64,000 nt of DNA from 55-13 sp037190145 (GTDB lineage Bacteria; Armatimonadota; Fimbriimonadia; Fimbriimonadales; Fimbriimonadaceae), in NCBI GenBank assembly GCA_037190145.1, contig JBBCJU010000003.1:1-64000 (forward strand), given 5' to 3'. Position 1 is the stretch's first letter. Each line of letters opens with the position of its first letter. The translations under genes were made by a program, and so were the position numbers. Below, in pieces: positions 1 to 8,267 of the stretch. A model generated the notes under the pieces. That model saw only the letters and a program-made list of their open reading frames with translations. It did no database searches and was not told the DNA's origin.

Positions 1-28
1 CCCCCCCCCCCCACTTCTCAGCCAATGG

Positions 29-2245
29 ATGCATATTGCAGGCTCCATCGGGAAGAATATCAGCAAGATGCTTCCGATCTTTGTCGGCCTCGCCATTCTG
101 CAATCTGAACAGATTTCTCGCGATGAGTATGGGGTTCCCCATATACGCGCTGCTAATCTGGAACAGGCCTTTTATCAAGCAGGCTATGCCGTTGCCCAGG
201 ATCGTCTGTGGCAAATGGAGAACTCTCGCCGAGTTGCGCGTGGCCGGATGGCTGAAGTATTCGGTCCAAATTTTGTCGCTTCCGACCGTGAAGTCCTCGC
301 CTTCGCCTATACCGACGACGAGTTGAGAAGCCAAATTCAATCCTTATCTCTCACCTCTAGAGGGATGATTGCTGGCTATGTGAAAGGGGTCAACGCTTGG
401 ATTCAGGAAGCCAAACAGAAAGGAGTCTTGCCCGAAGGCTACAAACAGAATGGTTTTGAACCTGAGGAGTGGACCCAGCTAGATACCGCCGCCATCATCA
501 TTCGTCTCTTCCAACAATTCGGCAAGGGCGGAGCGGGTGAGATTCGGAACATGGCCCTCCTTGGCTATCTACAAGCAAGACCCGAAACCAAAGATCGCGT
601 CCTGGATGTCTTGGAAGATCTTGCCTGGTTTAATGACCGATCGTCACCCACCACCGTGAGTGACACTGACGATCCACTTCGAAACAACGTACCGAACATT
701 CCTATCCCCACTCGTGCCGATTCTGCTCGCCATATTGCGGCCTTACCAAAGCTTTCTTTACTTGAACTTCTGCCCGGCGTACGTTTGGCTGAGATGCAGC
801 AGTCGACAGCAGTAGCCGAGCAAGTTTCTGCGCCCTATAAGTGGGGAAGCTATGCCATCGTTGTCAGTCCGCAACGTTCTTCAACCGGCTACCCGATTCT
901 TCTATCTGCTCCTCAAATGGGTTTCCGAACACCCAGTGTGATTCACGAAATGTCGATCACTTGTCCTGAATACAGCGCGGTTGGAATGGATGTCCCCGGT
1001 GTTCCTGGAATCGCAATTGGCCACAACGACTACCTGGCTTGGGGCCTTACCAGCGGAGTTGCGGATACAGACGACATTTTCTACAACTCGACCGAGGGGG
1101 ACGAATACTTGGTTGATAAGACTCGTAAGCCATTCCACTCCGTCTCATTTCCAATCAAGATCAAAGGGCAATCCGATCAAATCTTTGTGCAGAAACGAAC
1201 TCAATGGGGACCCGTCGTCTTGGAGAGCAAGGGAGCAAAAGTCGTTTTCTCCCGAAACTCCGCTAGTCGCGGCAAGGAATTAAAGTCCTTGAACAGCGTT
1301 ACGATGATCGGAACCGCAAAGCAAAGGCAAGATATACCTCGTGCCCTTGAAGAAGCCACGGTGAACTTTAACTGCTTCTATGCGACGCTGGACGGTCACA
1401 TCGGCTATCGATACACCGGCTTAATACCAATGAGGAAAGCCGGAATAGATCCTAGACTTCCAACCCCTGGGAACCAAGAAAACGCATGGGCAGGCACAAT
1501 ACCTTTTTCACAAATGCCCCATGTGGAGAACCCCAAAAACGGTCTTCTGGCTAACTGGAACAATAAACCCGTGAGCTGGTGGCCTAATGCTGATACACCT
1601 GCTTGGGGACGAATCTTCCGAAACTCCGAACTTCTGGATTCTCTAAAAGCTAACAAACTCGGTGTTTCAGATGTGGAGCGAGCCGCGTGGACGATTGCCC
1701 GTAGAGATGAGAATTGGAACTTCTTCCGGTCGCACGTTGAGAAGGTTTGGCAAGATACACCCCTCCAGGGTTTTGATGGATGGATGCTAGATGGATCAAC
1801 CCAAGCTCAGGCATTCAAGCTGTTTCTGGACGCATTACGTGAAGAACTCTTGCTCCCAATCACCGGCAACTTTGCGGCACCGGACAATTTTCGCCTCATT
1901 GCTCAGCCGAGTGTGATGTTAAAAGCCCTTGAGGGAAGGACAAAAGTGAACTACCTTAACGGACGATCCGCAAATGCGGTTCTTAGGGCAGCCATTGCGA
2001 AAACCATAGAAGGAATGCAGGCTAGCAAGACAAGTCGGTTTACAGCACCCCCTATCCAAGTCCCCGGCCAGCCGCCTATTCCCTACTCCAATCGAGGCTC
2101 CTATATCCAAATTGTGGAGTTGATGAAGTCTGGTTTGCAAGGGCGGAACGTGGTGACGCCGGGCATAGCTGAAACAGGCCCCCATTCCTTGGTCCAAGTT
2201 CCTCTGGCCAGAGCCTGGCTGTATAAGACCATGAAGCGCATCTGA
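29..2245 (+). CDS. Penicillin acylase family N-terminal-nucleophile amidohydrolase
   Basis: Penicillin amidase-type (S45) hydrolase of 738 residues, expected to cleave an amide bond in an acyl-amine substrate outside the cytoplasm. The N-terminal part carries the family pattern DEYGVPHI near residue 32 and AQDRLWQME near 56. The WGSYAIVVSP stretch places the likely autocatalytic nucleophile at Ser274; family members are cut before this Ser into alpha and beta chains. The GRSANAVL and ETGPHSLVQVPL stretches near the end are typical of the beta chain. The start at 29 gives a lysine-containing n-region followed by a hydrophobic run (MLPIFVGLAIL), so a signal peptide is plausible; an internal ATG at 68 is the alternative. 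Length fits the family. The substrate cannot be told: family members act on penicillins, aculeacin or homoserine lactones. It converges on the YdcF-like gene across a hairpin. Confidence 0.88.
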   Translation: MHIAGSIGKNISKMLPIFVGLAILQSEQISRDEYGVPHIRAANLEQAFYQAGYAVAQDRLWQMENSRRVARGRMAEVFGPNFVASDREVLAFAYTDDELRSQIQSLSLTSRGMIAGYVKGVNAWIQEAKQKGVLPEGYKQNGFEPEEWTQLDTAAIIIRLFQQFGKGGAGEIRNMALLGYLQARPETKDRVLDVLEDLAWFNDRSSPTTVSDTDDPLRNNVPNIPIPTRADSARHIAALPKLSLLELLPGVRLAEMQQSTAVAEQVSAPYKWGSYAIVVSPQRSSTGYPILLSAPQMGFRTPSVIHEMSITCPEYSAVGMDVPGVPGIAIGHNDYLAWGLTSGVADTDDIFYNSTEGDEYLVDKTRKPFHSVSFPIKIKGQSDQIFVQKRTQWGPVVLESKGAKVVFSRNSASRGKELKSLNSVTMIGTAKQRQDIPRALEEATVNFNCFYATLDGHIGYRYTGLIPMRKAGIDPRLPTPGNQENAWAGTIPFSQMPHVENPKNGLLANWNNKPVSWWPNADTPAWGRIFRNSELLDSLKANKLGVSDVERAAWTIARRDENWNFFRSHVEKVWQDTPLQGFDGWMLDGSTQAQAFKLFLDALREELLLPITGNFAAPDNFRLIAQPSVMLKALEGRTKVNYLNGRSANAVLRAAIAKTIEGMQASKTSRFTAPPIQVPGQPPIPYSNRGSYIQIVELMKSGLQGRNVVTPGIAETGPHSLVQVPLARAWLYKTMKRI

Positions 2246-2261
2246 AAGAGAATATGGAGTT

Positions 2262-2284
2262 CTGTAGGGACGCCCTCCCTACAG
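2262..2284. terminator. Bidirectional hairpin between convergent genes
   Basis: A perfect 9-bp inverted repeat (CTGTAGGGA / TCCCTACAG, 5-nt loop) lies directly between the penicillin acylase stop and the stop of the converging YdcF-like gene, whose last codons fall inside its right arm. It has no clear T-run on either side. It most likely ends transcription from both directions. Its arm resembles the hairpin at 62326, with the shared core AGGGACG. Confidence 0.6.
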
Positions 2285-2833
2285 CGCTAGGTCACCTTTA
2301 ACGCCATACTCTCCGATTCGTCTTAGCTCATCCATGATTCGAGTACGCCCCCAATCGGATTCCCACCAGTTGTCGGCTTTCATGTCCTGAGGCAGATTCG
2401 ACGGTAGCATCAGAAAGCGGATGTGTTCTGGCCAGAAACGGCGTGCGGTCATCAGGGCCCTTCGCATGTGGTACGGCTTACCGATAATCGCTACAGTACG
2501 CACAGACTCCCAACCCATCTCCGATTCAATAATGGGCGCTGATCGTTCAAAGTTATCTCGGGTGTGCCTGGCTTCCCTTTCCATCAAAATGATCTTTTCA
2601 GGAACGTTGTTTTGGAGAGCATATTCACGGAATAAGTCAGCTTCTTTCTCTTGGTCTTCCTTTGGGCCGTGTCCGGTAATGAGAATGCGAGGCGTCCAAC
2701 CTCGGTGCCAAAGGTCAATGGCTCCATCCATTGTCTCGGCGTATCTGCTTCCCAAGACAACGCATAAGTCCACCGGCGCAGGTTCATCGCGCAAGAAGAG
2801 GAAATCAGATATCGCCTGTTGAGTGGAGTGCAT
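2279..2833 (-). CDS. YdcF/SanA-like (DUF218) protein
   Basis: A 184-residue protein of the DUF218 family (YdcF, SanA, ElyC). The family fold is visible as an early strand DLCVVLGSRY near residue 22, then ILITGHGPK near 50, the acidic region LMEREARHTRDNFERS near 84-96 (family members keep an E...T.EN-type motif here), and VAIIGKPYHMRRAL near 113-126, matching the family's VTS.YH..RA segment. Family members have been tied to envelope integrity and S-adenosylmethionine binding, but the reaction is unsettled. No signal peptide or membrane anchor is present, so it looks like a cytoplasmic stand-alone version. It is transcribed alone and converges with the upstream amidase gene. Confidence 0.8.
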   Translation of the reverse strand: MHSTQQAISDFLFLRDEPAPVDLCVVLGSRYAETMDGAIDLWHRGWTPRILITGHGPKEDQEKEADLFREYALQNNVPEKIILMEREARHTRDNFERSAPIIESEMGWESVRTVAIIGKPYHMRRALMTARRFWPEHIRFLMLPSNLPQDMKADNWWESDWGRTRIMDELRRIGEYGVKGDLAL

Positions 2834-3023
2834 TGCCTATGCCTCCAAGAGTATCCGTTCTATGTCCCAATTGCCAGGCAGTTTAGCAATCAAGGCTCGC
2901 TTGTCATTTGCCGCTGGCAAAAGAACGCCCCATGGATAAGGAAAACTCTAACATTCCACTGTCCAAAGCCCCAAAGGACGTGTCAAAAACTGAGGGCCAA
3001 TCAGGTATTATCTCTTCTCGTTT

Positions 3024-3100
3024 GCTCCGGTCGTCTAGTGGTCCAGGACATCGCCCTCTCACGGCGAAGATCGCGGGTTCGACTCCCGTCCGGAGTACCA
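3024..3100 (+). tRNA. tRNA-Glu (CTC)
   Basis: A full cloverleaf can be drawn. The acceptor is GCTCCGG with CCGGAGT and an encoded ACCA end (the first pair is G-U). The D arm is GTCTAGTGGTCCAGGAC. The anticodon stem TCGCC/GGCGA holds loop CTCTCAC, giving anticodon CTC, and the T arm is CGCGGGTTCGACTCCCG. It sits just upstream of the A+T-rich DUF262/HEPN/methyltransferase module, so it may have been an insertion landmark. Confidence 0.96.
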
Positions 3101-3233
3101 CCACTTCTTCAGAGGCCGTTTCAGGCCATTCCCGTTTCTCTAAGCCCTTCTATTTCGGTTTTAGTTATTCTGGGAGGTGCTCACCAATCTGAATTTAGCC
3201 ACTAAAGTCTCTTAATGCAAGTAAAATCCGAGA

Positions 3234-4412
3234 ATGCGTCGCGTGGCTCCAAATGACCTATATACTGCCAGCCTCTTTGACGAATTGGCGTCAGACGAAG
3301 AGTTGGAGGCCAAAACCGCTGGAAACCGCCAGCCGGAAGTCGCGGAAGATGAAGCAACTCGTGAGCAAGGCGAACAACAGATTCGTGAACGACAAAAAGT
3401 CGTTGACTACAATATCAAAGATTATCCCATCGAGGTTATCGTTTCTAAGTTTAGCGAAGGGCAAGATAGTGACGAGAACGAATTCTTCATCCCCTACTAC
3501 CAACGGGAATTTACATGGGACGTAAGACGCCAGAGCCGTTTTATTGAATCTATCTTGCTTGGATTACCAATCCCACCTTTGTTTTTAGCTGGCATTGAGA
3601 AGGAGATTAAAGAGGATGAAGGCAGACTTGAGATTGTAGATGGCTCTCAAAGGATCAGAACTCTTGAACGGTACTTAAGAAACCAACTCGTACTCAGGAA
3701 TCTTGAAAAGCTTGATCGGTTAAATGGTTTTTCCTTCTTTGACTTAGAGTTATCCCGACAGAGAAAATTCAAACGGCATCTGATTCGAGTTATTGAACTT
3801 AGCGACAAAGCGGATGAAGACACCAGGCGAGATTTGTTTGCCAGAATCAATACAGGCAGTGATGTCCTAAAACCAATTGAAATAAGAATGGGAGCCCAGT
3901 CTGGTCCGTTCTTCGATTTCCTTGATAGGATGGCAAATGATAATCTGTTTGACAAGCTAGTTCCTGTTGGTCCGCAAAAAAGAACAAGAAAAGAAGCGCA
4001 GGAGCTTTTACTTCGCTTCTTCGCATATACGGAAAATTATCTGGAATTCAAGAAGCGTGTAGATGATTTTCTGACCGACTATATTGAGAAGAAAAAGAAC
4101 GTTGAAGATAATGCGAACGACGAAGAACTACTTAAAAGTGTTCTCCGATTTGTAGAGCGAGTATTTCCACATGGCTTTAGGAAAGGTGCAAAGTTTAGGA
4201 CTGTTCCTAGGGTTCGCTTTGAGGCAATCGCAGTAGGCACTGCTCTTGCCCTAACAGAACGCCCTGATCTTTCTGGTAAAGAAATTGACGTATCTGGGTG
4301 GATTGATGGTGATGAATTCAAGCTTTTAACTACAGCTGACGGGAGTAACTCTGCGCCTCGGCTCAGGGCAAGAATTGAGTTTGTTCGCAACAAGCTACTT
4401 GGAACGGTATGA
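3234..4412 (+). CDS. DUF262 (GmrS/ParB-like) protein, putative defence component
   Basis: A 392-residue protein with an N-terminal DUF262 domain at about residues 60-215. It shows the family's FIPYYQREFTW segment (near 85-95), the FIESILLGLPIPPLFL helix-strand (103-118) and the signature DGSQR (136-140), the usual DGQQR site, followed by a FARINTGSDVL stretch near 200. DUF262 proteins are ParB/Srx-fold NTPases or nucleases found in anti-phage systems such as GmrSD. This one lacks the C-terminal DUF1524 HNH nuclease of full GmrSD proteins; its C-terminal third is helical and unrecognised. The stop overlaps the start of the downstream HEPN gene by 4 bp, so the two are translationally coupled. 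Base composition is A+T-rich (22 G+C in bases 3541-3600), unlike neighbouring core genes, suggesting acquisition. Family call is firm; the defence role is inferred from partners. Confidence 0.85.
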   Translation: MRRVAPNDLYTASLFDELASDEELEAKTAGNRQPEVAEDEATREQGEQQIRERQKVVDYNIKDYPIEVIVSKFSEGQDSDENEFFIPYYQREFTWDVRRQSRFIESILLGLPIPPLFLAGIEKEIKEDEGRLEIVDGSQRIRTLERYLRNQLVLRNLEKLDRLNGFSFFDLELSRQRKFKRHLIRVIELSDKADEDTRRDLFARINTGSDVLKPIEIRMGAQSGPFFDFLDRMANDNLFDKLVPVGPQKRTRKEAQELLLRFFAYTENYLEFKKRVDDFLTDYIEKKKNVEDNANDEELLKSVLRFVERVFPHGFRKGAKFRTVPRVRFEAIAVGTALALTERPDLSGKEIDVSGWIDGDEFKLLTTADGSNSAPRLRARIEFVRNKLLGTV

Positions 4413-5056
4413 TTTCTTTGCGCGCCGACTTCGATGCCCGTGTAGCCGAAATCAGTTCATTCATTGCACTGGTTAAGAAGCAAGATTCGGCAATTGCACC
4501 GAGTGACCCCAATATAGAAGGGTACAAGGCTATGAAGGCTGCTACTCATCTGCTAATGTACAATCTCGTTGAATCTACAGCCACGAGTATCCATGAGCTG
4601 ATTTTTGATGCGGTGTCATCATCAAAGACTACGTTTGACGACCTGATTCATCCACTGCGTAAGACCGTTTTGAGAAATGCCCAGAAGCCCAGCGTAGATA
4701 AGCTCGTTGAAAAACTGAAAATCTTGTCGATTGATTTAATTGATGCTACATTTGATCGTGAAGGAATCTTTTCTGGCAATGTAGATGCTAAGAAGCTTCG
4801 AGAGAGCTTTTTATCTCTTGGTCTTAAAGAGCCCAAGGCCACTGGGAAAAAAGCTAAGGAAGGATCAGATTCTTTACTCAGAGTTAAAAGCAACAGGAAT
4901 GACTTGGCTCATGGCAGAAAAACATTTGCGGAGATTGGACGTAATATGACACCCAACGAGCTGGAGAAAGAATTAGACTGCATCAAATCTTTTCTAGATC
5001 AATGTATCAAGATCGCAGAGGATTTCGTTTCGACCTCAGGATTTCGCACTTCATAG
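4409..5056 (+). CDS. HEPN-domain protein (MAE_28990/MAE_18760-like), putative RNase
   Basis: A 215-residue, largely helical protein. The decisive feature is RNDLAHG at residues 163-169, an R-x4-H motif (Arg163, His168) that forms the active site of HEPN ribonucleases. The N-terminus (DFDARVAEISSFIALV) and the helix GYKAMKAATHLLMYNLVESTAT match the layout of the MAE_28990/MAE_18760 HEPN group, which is known to sit next to DUF262 proteins and DNA methylases. It starts inside the DUF262 stop (ATGA overlap), so the two should be made together and probably act as one complex. The 3' end runs 58 bp into the 3' end of the opposing methyltransferase gene. Likely role, by inference: an RNA-cleaving effector triggered by foreign DNA. 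It could also be a HEPN toxin held in check by its DUF262 partner. Confidence 0.75.
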   Translation: MISLRADFDARVAEISSFIALVKKQDSAIAPSDPNIEGYKAMKAATHLLMYNLVESTATSIHELIFDAVSSSKTTFDDLIHPLRKTVLRNAQKPSVDKLVEKLKILSIDLIDATFDREGIFSGNVDAKKLRESFLSLGLKEPKATGKKAKEGSDSLLRVKSNRNDLAHGRKTFAEIGRNMTPNELEKELDCIKSFLDQCIKIAEDFVSTSGFRTS

Positions 5057-6075
5057 CCTGATAGATGGCTCAAGATTGAATTGCCAATTGACTTCGCAAG
5101 AGAAACCGGCACTGCGTTTCCAATCAAACGCGCAAGCACTCTTGGTCGAACTTGCCCTTTCTCCTCCACAAACTTGTACGATGAAGGAAATGATTGAATC
5201 AGCGATGCCTCTCTGATCGATAACCCACGATTTTGTTCAGGATGAATAAACCGTCCATTTCCAACTCCGAGGCAGTGAGTTGTGAGGGTCGGTGCAGGCT
5301 CATCATAAAGCATACGTCCGTATACGCTCCTATACGTTTTACCAGATGCTTTACGATGACAGGCAAGATGAAGTTCTTCTGGCCAATCCTTCCATGACCC
5401 CCCAGGTTTAGACGCGGCAACTCGCATCAAATTTAGTGGCGACAGTTTACTGGCATAGTGGAGAGGATCAGTCTGTGAAGCAGTTCCATTTTCAATAGGT
5501 TCCAAATGAGAAATGGCCTCTCTAACGCTTACAGACTTTCCTTGAGTTCGGTGAAGTTCAAGCGGTCCGTACTGAGATGCCAATAATACCAATCTATTCC
5601 TATTCTGAGGAACGCCAAAAGCCGCACAATTTACTACATCGTACCAAACATGATATTGCTTTCTTTTCAAGAACGAAACTAGCCTAATGAAAGCTTCTGA
5701 GTTACAGGCACGGGGAACATTTTCCATCGAAACTACCTCCGGCAACGTTTCCCTAACCAGTCTCTTATATTCTGAGATTAGGCTCCAACGCTTATCATCA
5801 GGGTCAGCTTTCTTTTTTCCCATGGAATAGGTTGAAAATGTTTGGCAGGGAGCGCATCCAACAAGAATGCGAATCCCATGGTCCCAATGACTATTAAGTA
5901 TTTCCCCAGACAAATCGAAGATGTCCTGTTGAATAAATATTGCGTTATTATTTTCTTCAAATGGGAAGCGACAGGCAGGATCAATATCAAATCCTGCCTT
6001 TACCTTAATGCCAGCACTTTCAAGCCCGTGAGTAAGGCCGCCAGCACCACAAAACAGGTCAATTGCAGATGCCAC
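4999..6075 (-). CDS. DNA (cytosine-5-)-methyltransferase
   Basis: A 358-residue C5 cytosine methylase with the family motifs in order: motif I DLFCGAGG (residues 6-13, SAM binding), motif IV GCAPCQTFS with catalytic Cys77, motif VI SMENVPR (ENV at 118-120), motif VIII QNRNR (157-161), a short target-recognition region, and C-terminal motifs IX/X (SIREASLIQSFP and RLIGNAVPVSLA). It should transfer a methyl group from S-adenosylmethionine to a cytosine in a specific DNA site; the site cannot be told. No separate restriction endonuclease is visible. The DUF262 and HEPN genes converge on it with a 58-bp 3' overlap, which suggests it marks self DNA for that module. An orphan regulatory methylase is the alternative. 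Confidence 0.93.
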   Translation of the reverse strand: MASAIDLFCGAGGLTHGLESAGIKVKAGFDIDPACRFPFEENNNAIFIQQDIFDLSGEILNSHWDHGIRILVGCAPCQTFSTYSMGKKKADPDDKRWSLISEYKRLVRETLPEVVSMENVPRACNSEAFIRLVSFLKRKQYHVWYDVVNCAAFGVPQNRNRLVLLASQYGPLELHRTQGKSVSVREAISHLEPIENGTASQTDPLHYASKLSPLNLMRVAASKPGGSWKDWPEELHLACHRKASGKTYRSVYGRMLYDEPAPTLTTHCLGVGNGRFIHPEQNRGLSIREASLIQSFPSSYKFVEEKGQVRPRVLARLIGNAVPVSLAKSIGNSILSHLSGYEVRNPEVETKSSAILIH

Positions 6076-6495
6076 CAGCTAAGGGTACCTTGAGGCATTG
6101 GAGGAATTGCGGGTGATAAAGATAACCTATTACCTCAGAAGCAGGCTTTACCCAGCAAGCTTGCTCATGGTTGCAAGCTGAGTAGGGAACTCGTCGTTCA
6201 ACTTCTTATCCACACGGAAGAATAAGCCCTGCTGCAAGCACGTGCCATCGTCGTCCATCAGCTTGAGAACTTGGTTAGAGAGCTTACACAGCCAGTATCT
6301 GCATTTTCATGCGCAAATAGTGGGCACTTCCTTGGCTTAGTTCTAGGGGGCAAGTCGGTGCAACGGATTGAAGTAGTCTTGCCATTCGAAAAGTCGGTTA
6401 CCGAAGAGGAGGACCTTTAAAGTTTCATATTGGGAATATACAAAAGATATCACCTAAGGCACCTCAGCACATCAATACCCACGGCGGGAATACTT
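6076..6495. other. Intergenic stretch with gene debris
   Basis: There is no full gene between the methyltransferase start and the PEP-CTERM terminator. Two short overlapping open stretches on opposite strands look protein-like but lack proper starts: minus 6148-6306 (53 codons, ends FPTQLATMSKLAG) and plus 6226-6420 (64 codons, ends EKSVTEEEDL). At most one of them can be genuine remnant coding sequence. I read this as decayed gene material at the distal edge of the methyltransferase module. Confidence 0.35.
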
Positions 6496-6527
6496 TTAAA
6501 AGGACCACGCAGCAGGCTGGCGTGGTC
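6496..6527 (-). terminator. Intrinsic terminator of the PEP-CTERM gene
   Basis: On the minus strand an 8-bp stem (GACCACGC / GCGTGGTC, loop of 9) is followed by TTTT, about 10 bp past the stop codon of the PEP-CTERM gene. This is a standard rho-independent layout. Confidence 0.75.
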
Positions 6528-6536
6528 AGCAAGATC

Positions 6537-7250
6537 TTAGGCTTTCTTCCGACGACGTCTTGCGAGTAGGGCAAGGCCAGCGGCTACGCCAACAAGCGTA
6601 GCGGGTTCAGGAACAGCTTGTACATTCACTTCCGTAAGCACGAAGTTGCCATTTGTGCTGTACATGCCGGGACCATTAGTTGGCAAACTAGGGTCATCTA
6701 GTACTTCAAGTCGAAGACCTGTTACATTGGAAAGGCCGAGGTTTAGGTTAACCGTGTACTTGCCCAAAACGGGTGTACCCGACATCAAAACACTTCCATC
6801 ACCAAGAATTGAGGAACTCATACTTACGGGTTGGGCGACACTAACCGGAGTAAGGACTGTCCAGTTAGCGGTTACATCTCCACCGGACTGCAAGCCATCA
6901 GCAAAGTTCGATCGATCATCCGTTGTGGCTGACCATCGAAAACGCCCTACGTTATGCCCAACAAAGGTTTGAAAGTTATGAAACATATCAATGGACAACA
7001 TTGGGGAATTCAAGTCGGCCACTGTCTCGAATACTGCGGTCTGAGGACTCGTGCTATTCGTTGTTGAATCGAAAACAGCCCACCCATTACGATTAGAATA
7101 ATCCCCATCGATCATTTGTGAAGCAAGCCATGGCCCGTCAAAGGCCTGGCTAAATGTTGCCGTTGCATTTTGTAGTGCAACTTGTCCCAAGGCAAATGTT
7201 GGAATGATCCCTAACGTGATGCCTATGGATCGTGAAAATGTGATTGCCAT
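6537..7250 (-). CDS. PEP-CTERM sorting-domain protein
   Basis: A 237-residue secreted protein. It has an N-terminal signal peptide (MAITFSRSIGITLGIIPTFALG) and a C-terminal PEP-CTERM signal: VPEPATLVG, a short hydrophobic helix (VAAGLALLA) and a basic RRRRKKA end. Such tails are recognised and removed by an exosortase during export to the cell surface or extracellular matrix. The body (about residues 25-205) is rich in Ser, Thr, Asn and Val and looks like a beta-sandwich; the ligand is unknown. No exosortase gene is in the window, so processing must be done from elsewhere. It is a single gene with its own terminator, and about 190 bp upstream contain no other gene. Confidence 0.9.
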   Translation of the reverse strand: MAITFSRSIGITLGIIPTFALGQVALQNATATFSQAFDGPWLASQMIDGDYSNRNGWAVFDSTTNSTSPQTAVFETVADLNSPMLSIDMFHNFQTFVGHNVGRFRWSATTDDRSNFADGLQSGGDVTANWTVLTPVSVAQPVSMSSSILGDGSVLMSGTPVLGKYTVNLNLGLSNVTGLRLEVLDDPSLPTNGPGMYSTNGNFVLTEVNVQAVPEPATLVGVAAGLALLARRRRKKA

Positions 7251-7445
7251 TTATAACTTCCTCAATACTGTTGCCTCCATGCTACCTGGAGCGCAAAAAA
7301 ACGTTCAAATTTGTTAACACCAAACCTAGTGATGTTTACAGGTTTGCAATTTCAAGCATAACATTCTTGGTGTCAACAATCGCCGGAGATATCGCGGTTC
7401 AAACAAAGGGCAAAACCCTTGGTCAGGAAGCTATTGCAAGGTGTG

Positions 7446-8156
7446 TTAGCACCTAGCCGACTTGCGCTTTTTGCCCACCCGTCCCATCGAATCAACCTTT
7501 CGAATATAGTCAGGAGAGAAAGGTACTTTACAAGCCGTCTTACCCATGTCCACTTTCACAAGCCCGATCTCTTCACCAGCCTCGATTGCTTCCTCTTTGA
7601 GTTCGCGAACATAGCTCCCAAGACAGATAATGAAACCATTCATCTTGTAACGCACTCGATCAGGCTGAGTATGAATTGTCTTTCTCACACGGTCTAATAG
7701 GCGTCGGAGAGAAGGAATATCCAGTTGATCATCACCCTTCACAGATACCCAGCTAGACAGCGTCCCCCATCCTACGATAGCCTCTTTTTCACTTTCAGAC
7801 TCGATCCACTCTAGTCCTAGCTCCCAGCCGTGTGGTCCATCCGCGGCAACCCAGGCAACAGCAAACTCGGCCACGGTATCACTGGTTGCTTTTTCAAGCC
7901 AGGCACGCAAATCTTCCTTCGACATCCGAGACTCATCTGCGATGAGACCAGCTAAATAGAGCGCGTCATAGACTCCAGTGTCATAGAGATCAAGGGCAAG
8001 TTGATAGTCTTTCTTTATCCTTTTCTCATACTTCTTTAGCTCCTCAATCTTCACTCCGTAAAGCGGTCCGGTAACACCGTGGTTGCGCAAAATACGGCGG
8101 TAAACTTCTGTTCCGAGAGGTTCAATTTCGGTGAGAATCTGTTGGGCGGTCATCAT
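7446..8156 (-). CDS. AlkD-like DNA alkylation repair protein
   Basis: A 236-residue all-helical protein of the DNA alkylation repair (AlkD, HEAT-like) family. The N-terminal VKIEELKKYEKRIKKDYQLA segment, the ALYLAGLIAD helix near residue 65-75, the SDTVAEFAVAWVA segment near 92-104, and the pattern EAIVGWGTLSSWVSVK near 125-140 follow the family layout. Characterised AlkD enzymes excise bulky or cationic alkylated bases without base flipping. Many relatives such as this one are less well studied, and catalytic activity is not guaranteed. The C-terminus ends in a lysine/arginine-rich tail (VGKKRKSARC). It appears to be a single gene. Confidence 0.82.
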   Translation of the reverse strand: MMTAQQILTEIEPLGTEVYRRILRNHGVTGPLYGVKIEELKKYEKRIKKDYQLALDLYDTGVYDALYLAGLIADESRMSKEDLRAWLEKATSDTVAEFAVAWVAADGPHGWELGLEWIESESEKEAIVGWGTLSSWVSVKGDDQLDIPSLRRLLDRVRKTIHTQPDRVRYKMNGFIICLGSYVRELKEEAIEAGEEIGLVKVDMGKTACKVPFSPDYIRKVDSMGRVGKKRKSARC

Positions 8157-8267
8157 TGCTAACTACAGAATTCTACTAAACCTAACCAAGAACCGCCAAC
8201 AATTGCGTCTTATCAAAACAGACCGACAATGATGTCGACTAAAATCCTGAATGTGGAGCCATCTGAC

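Noticed and set aside
2908..3192. A 94-residue plus-strand ORF
   Set aside because: It runs through tRNA-Glu, so it is not a real gene.
3024..6500. A tRNA-Glu attachment site flanking the methylase module
   Set aside because: No direct copy of the tRNA 3' end was seen near 6076-6536, and no integrase is present.
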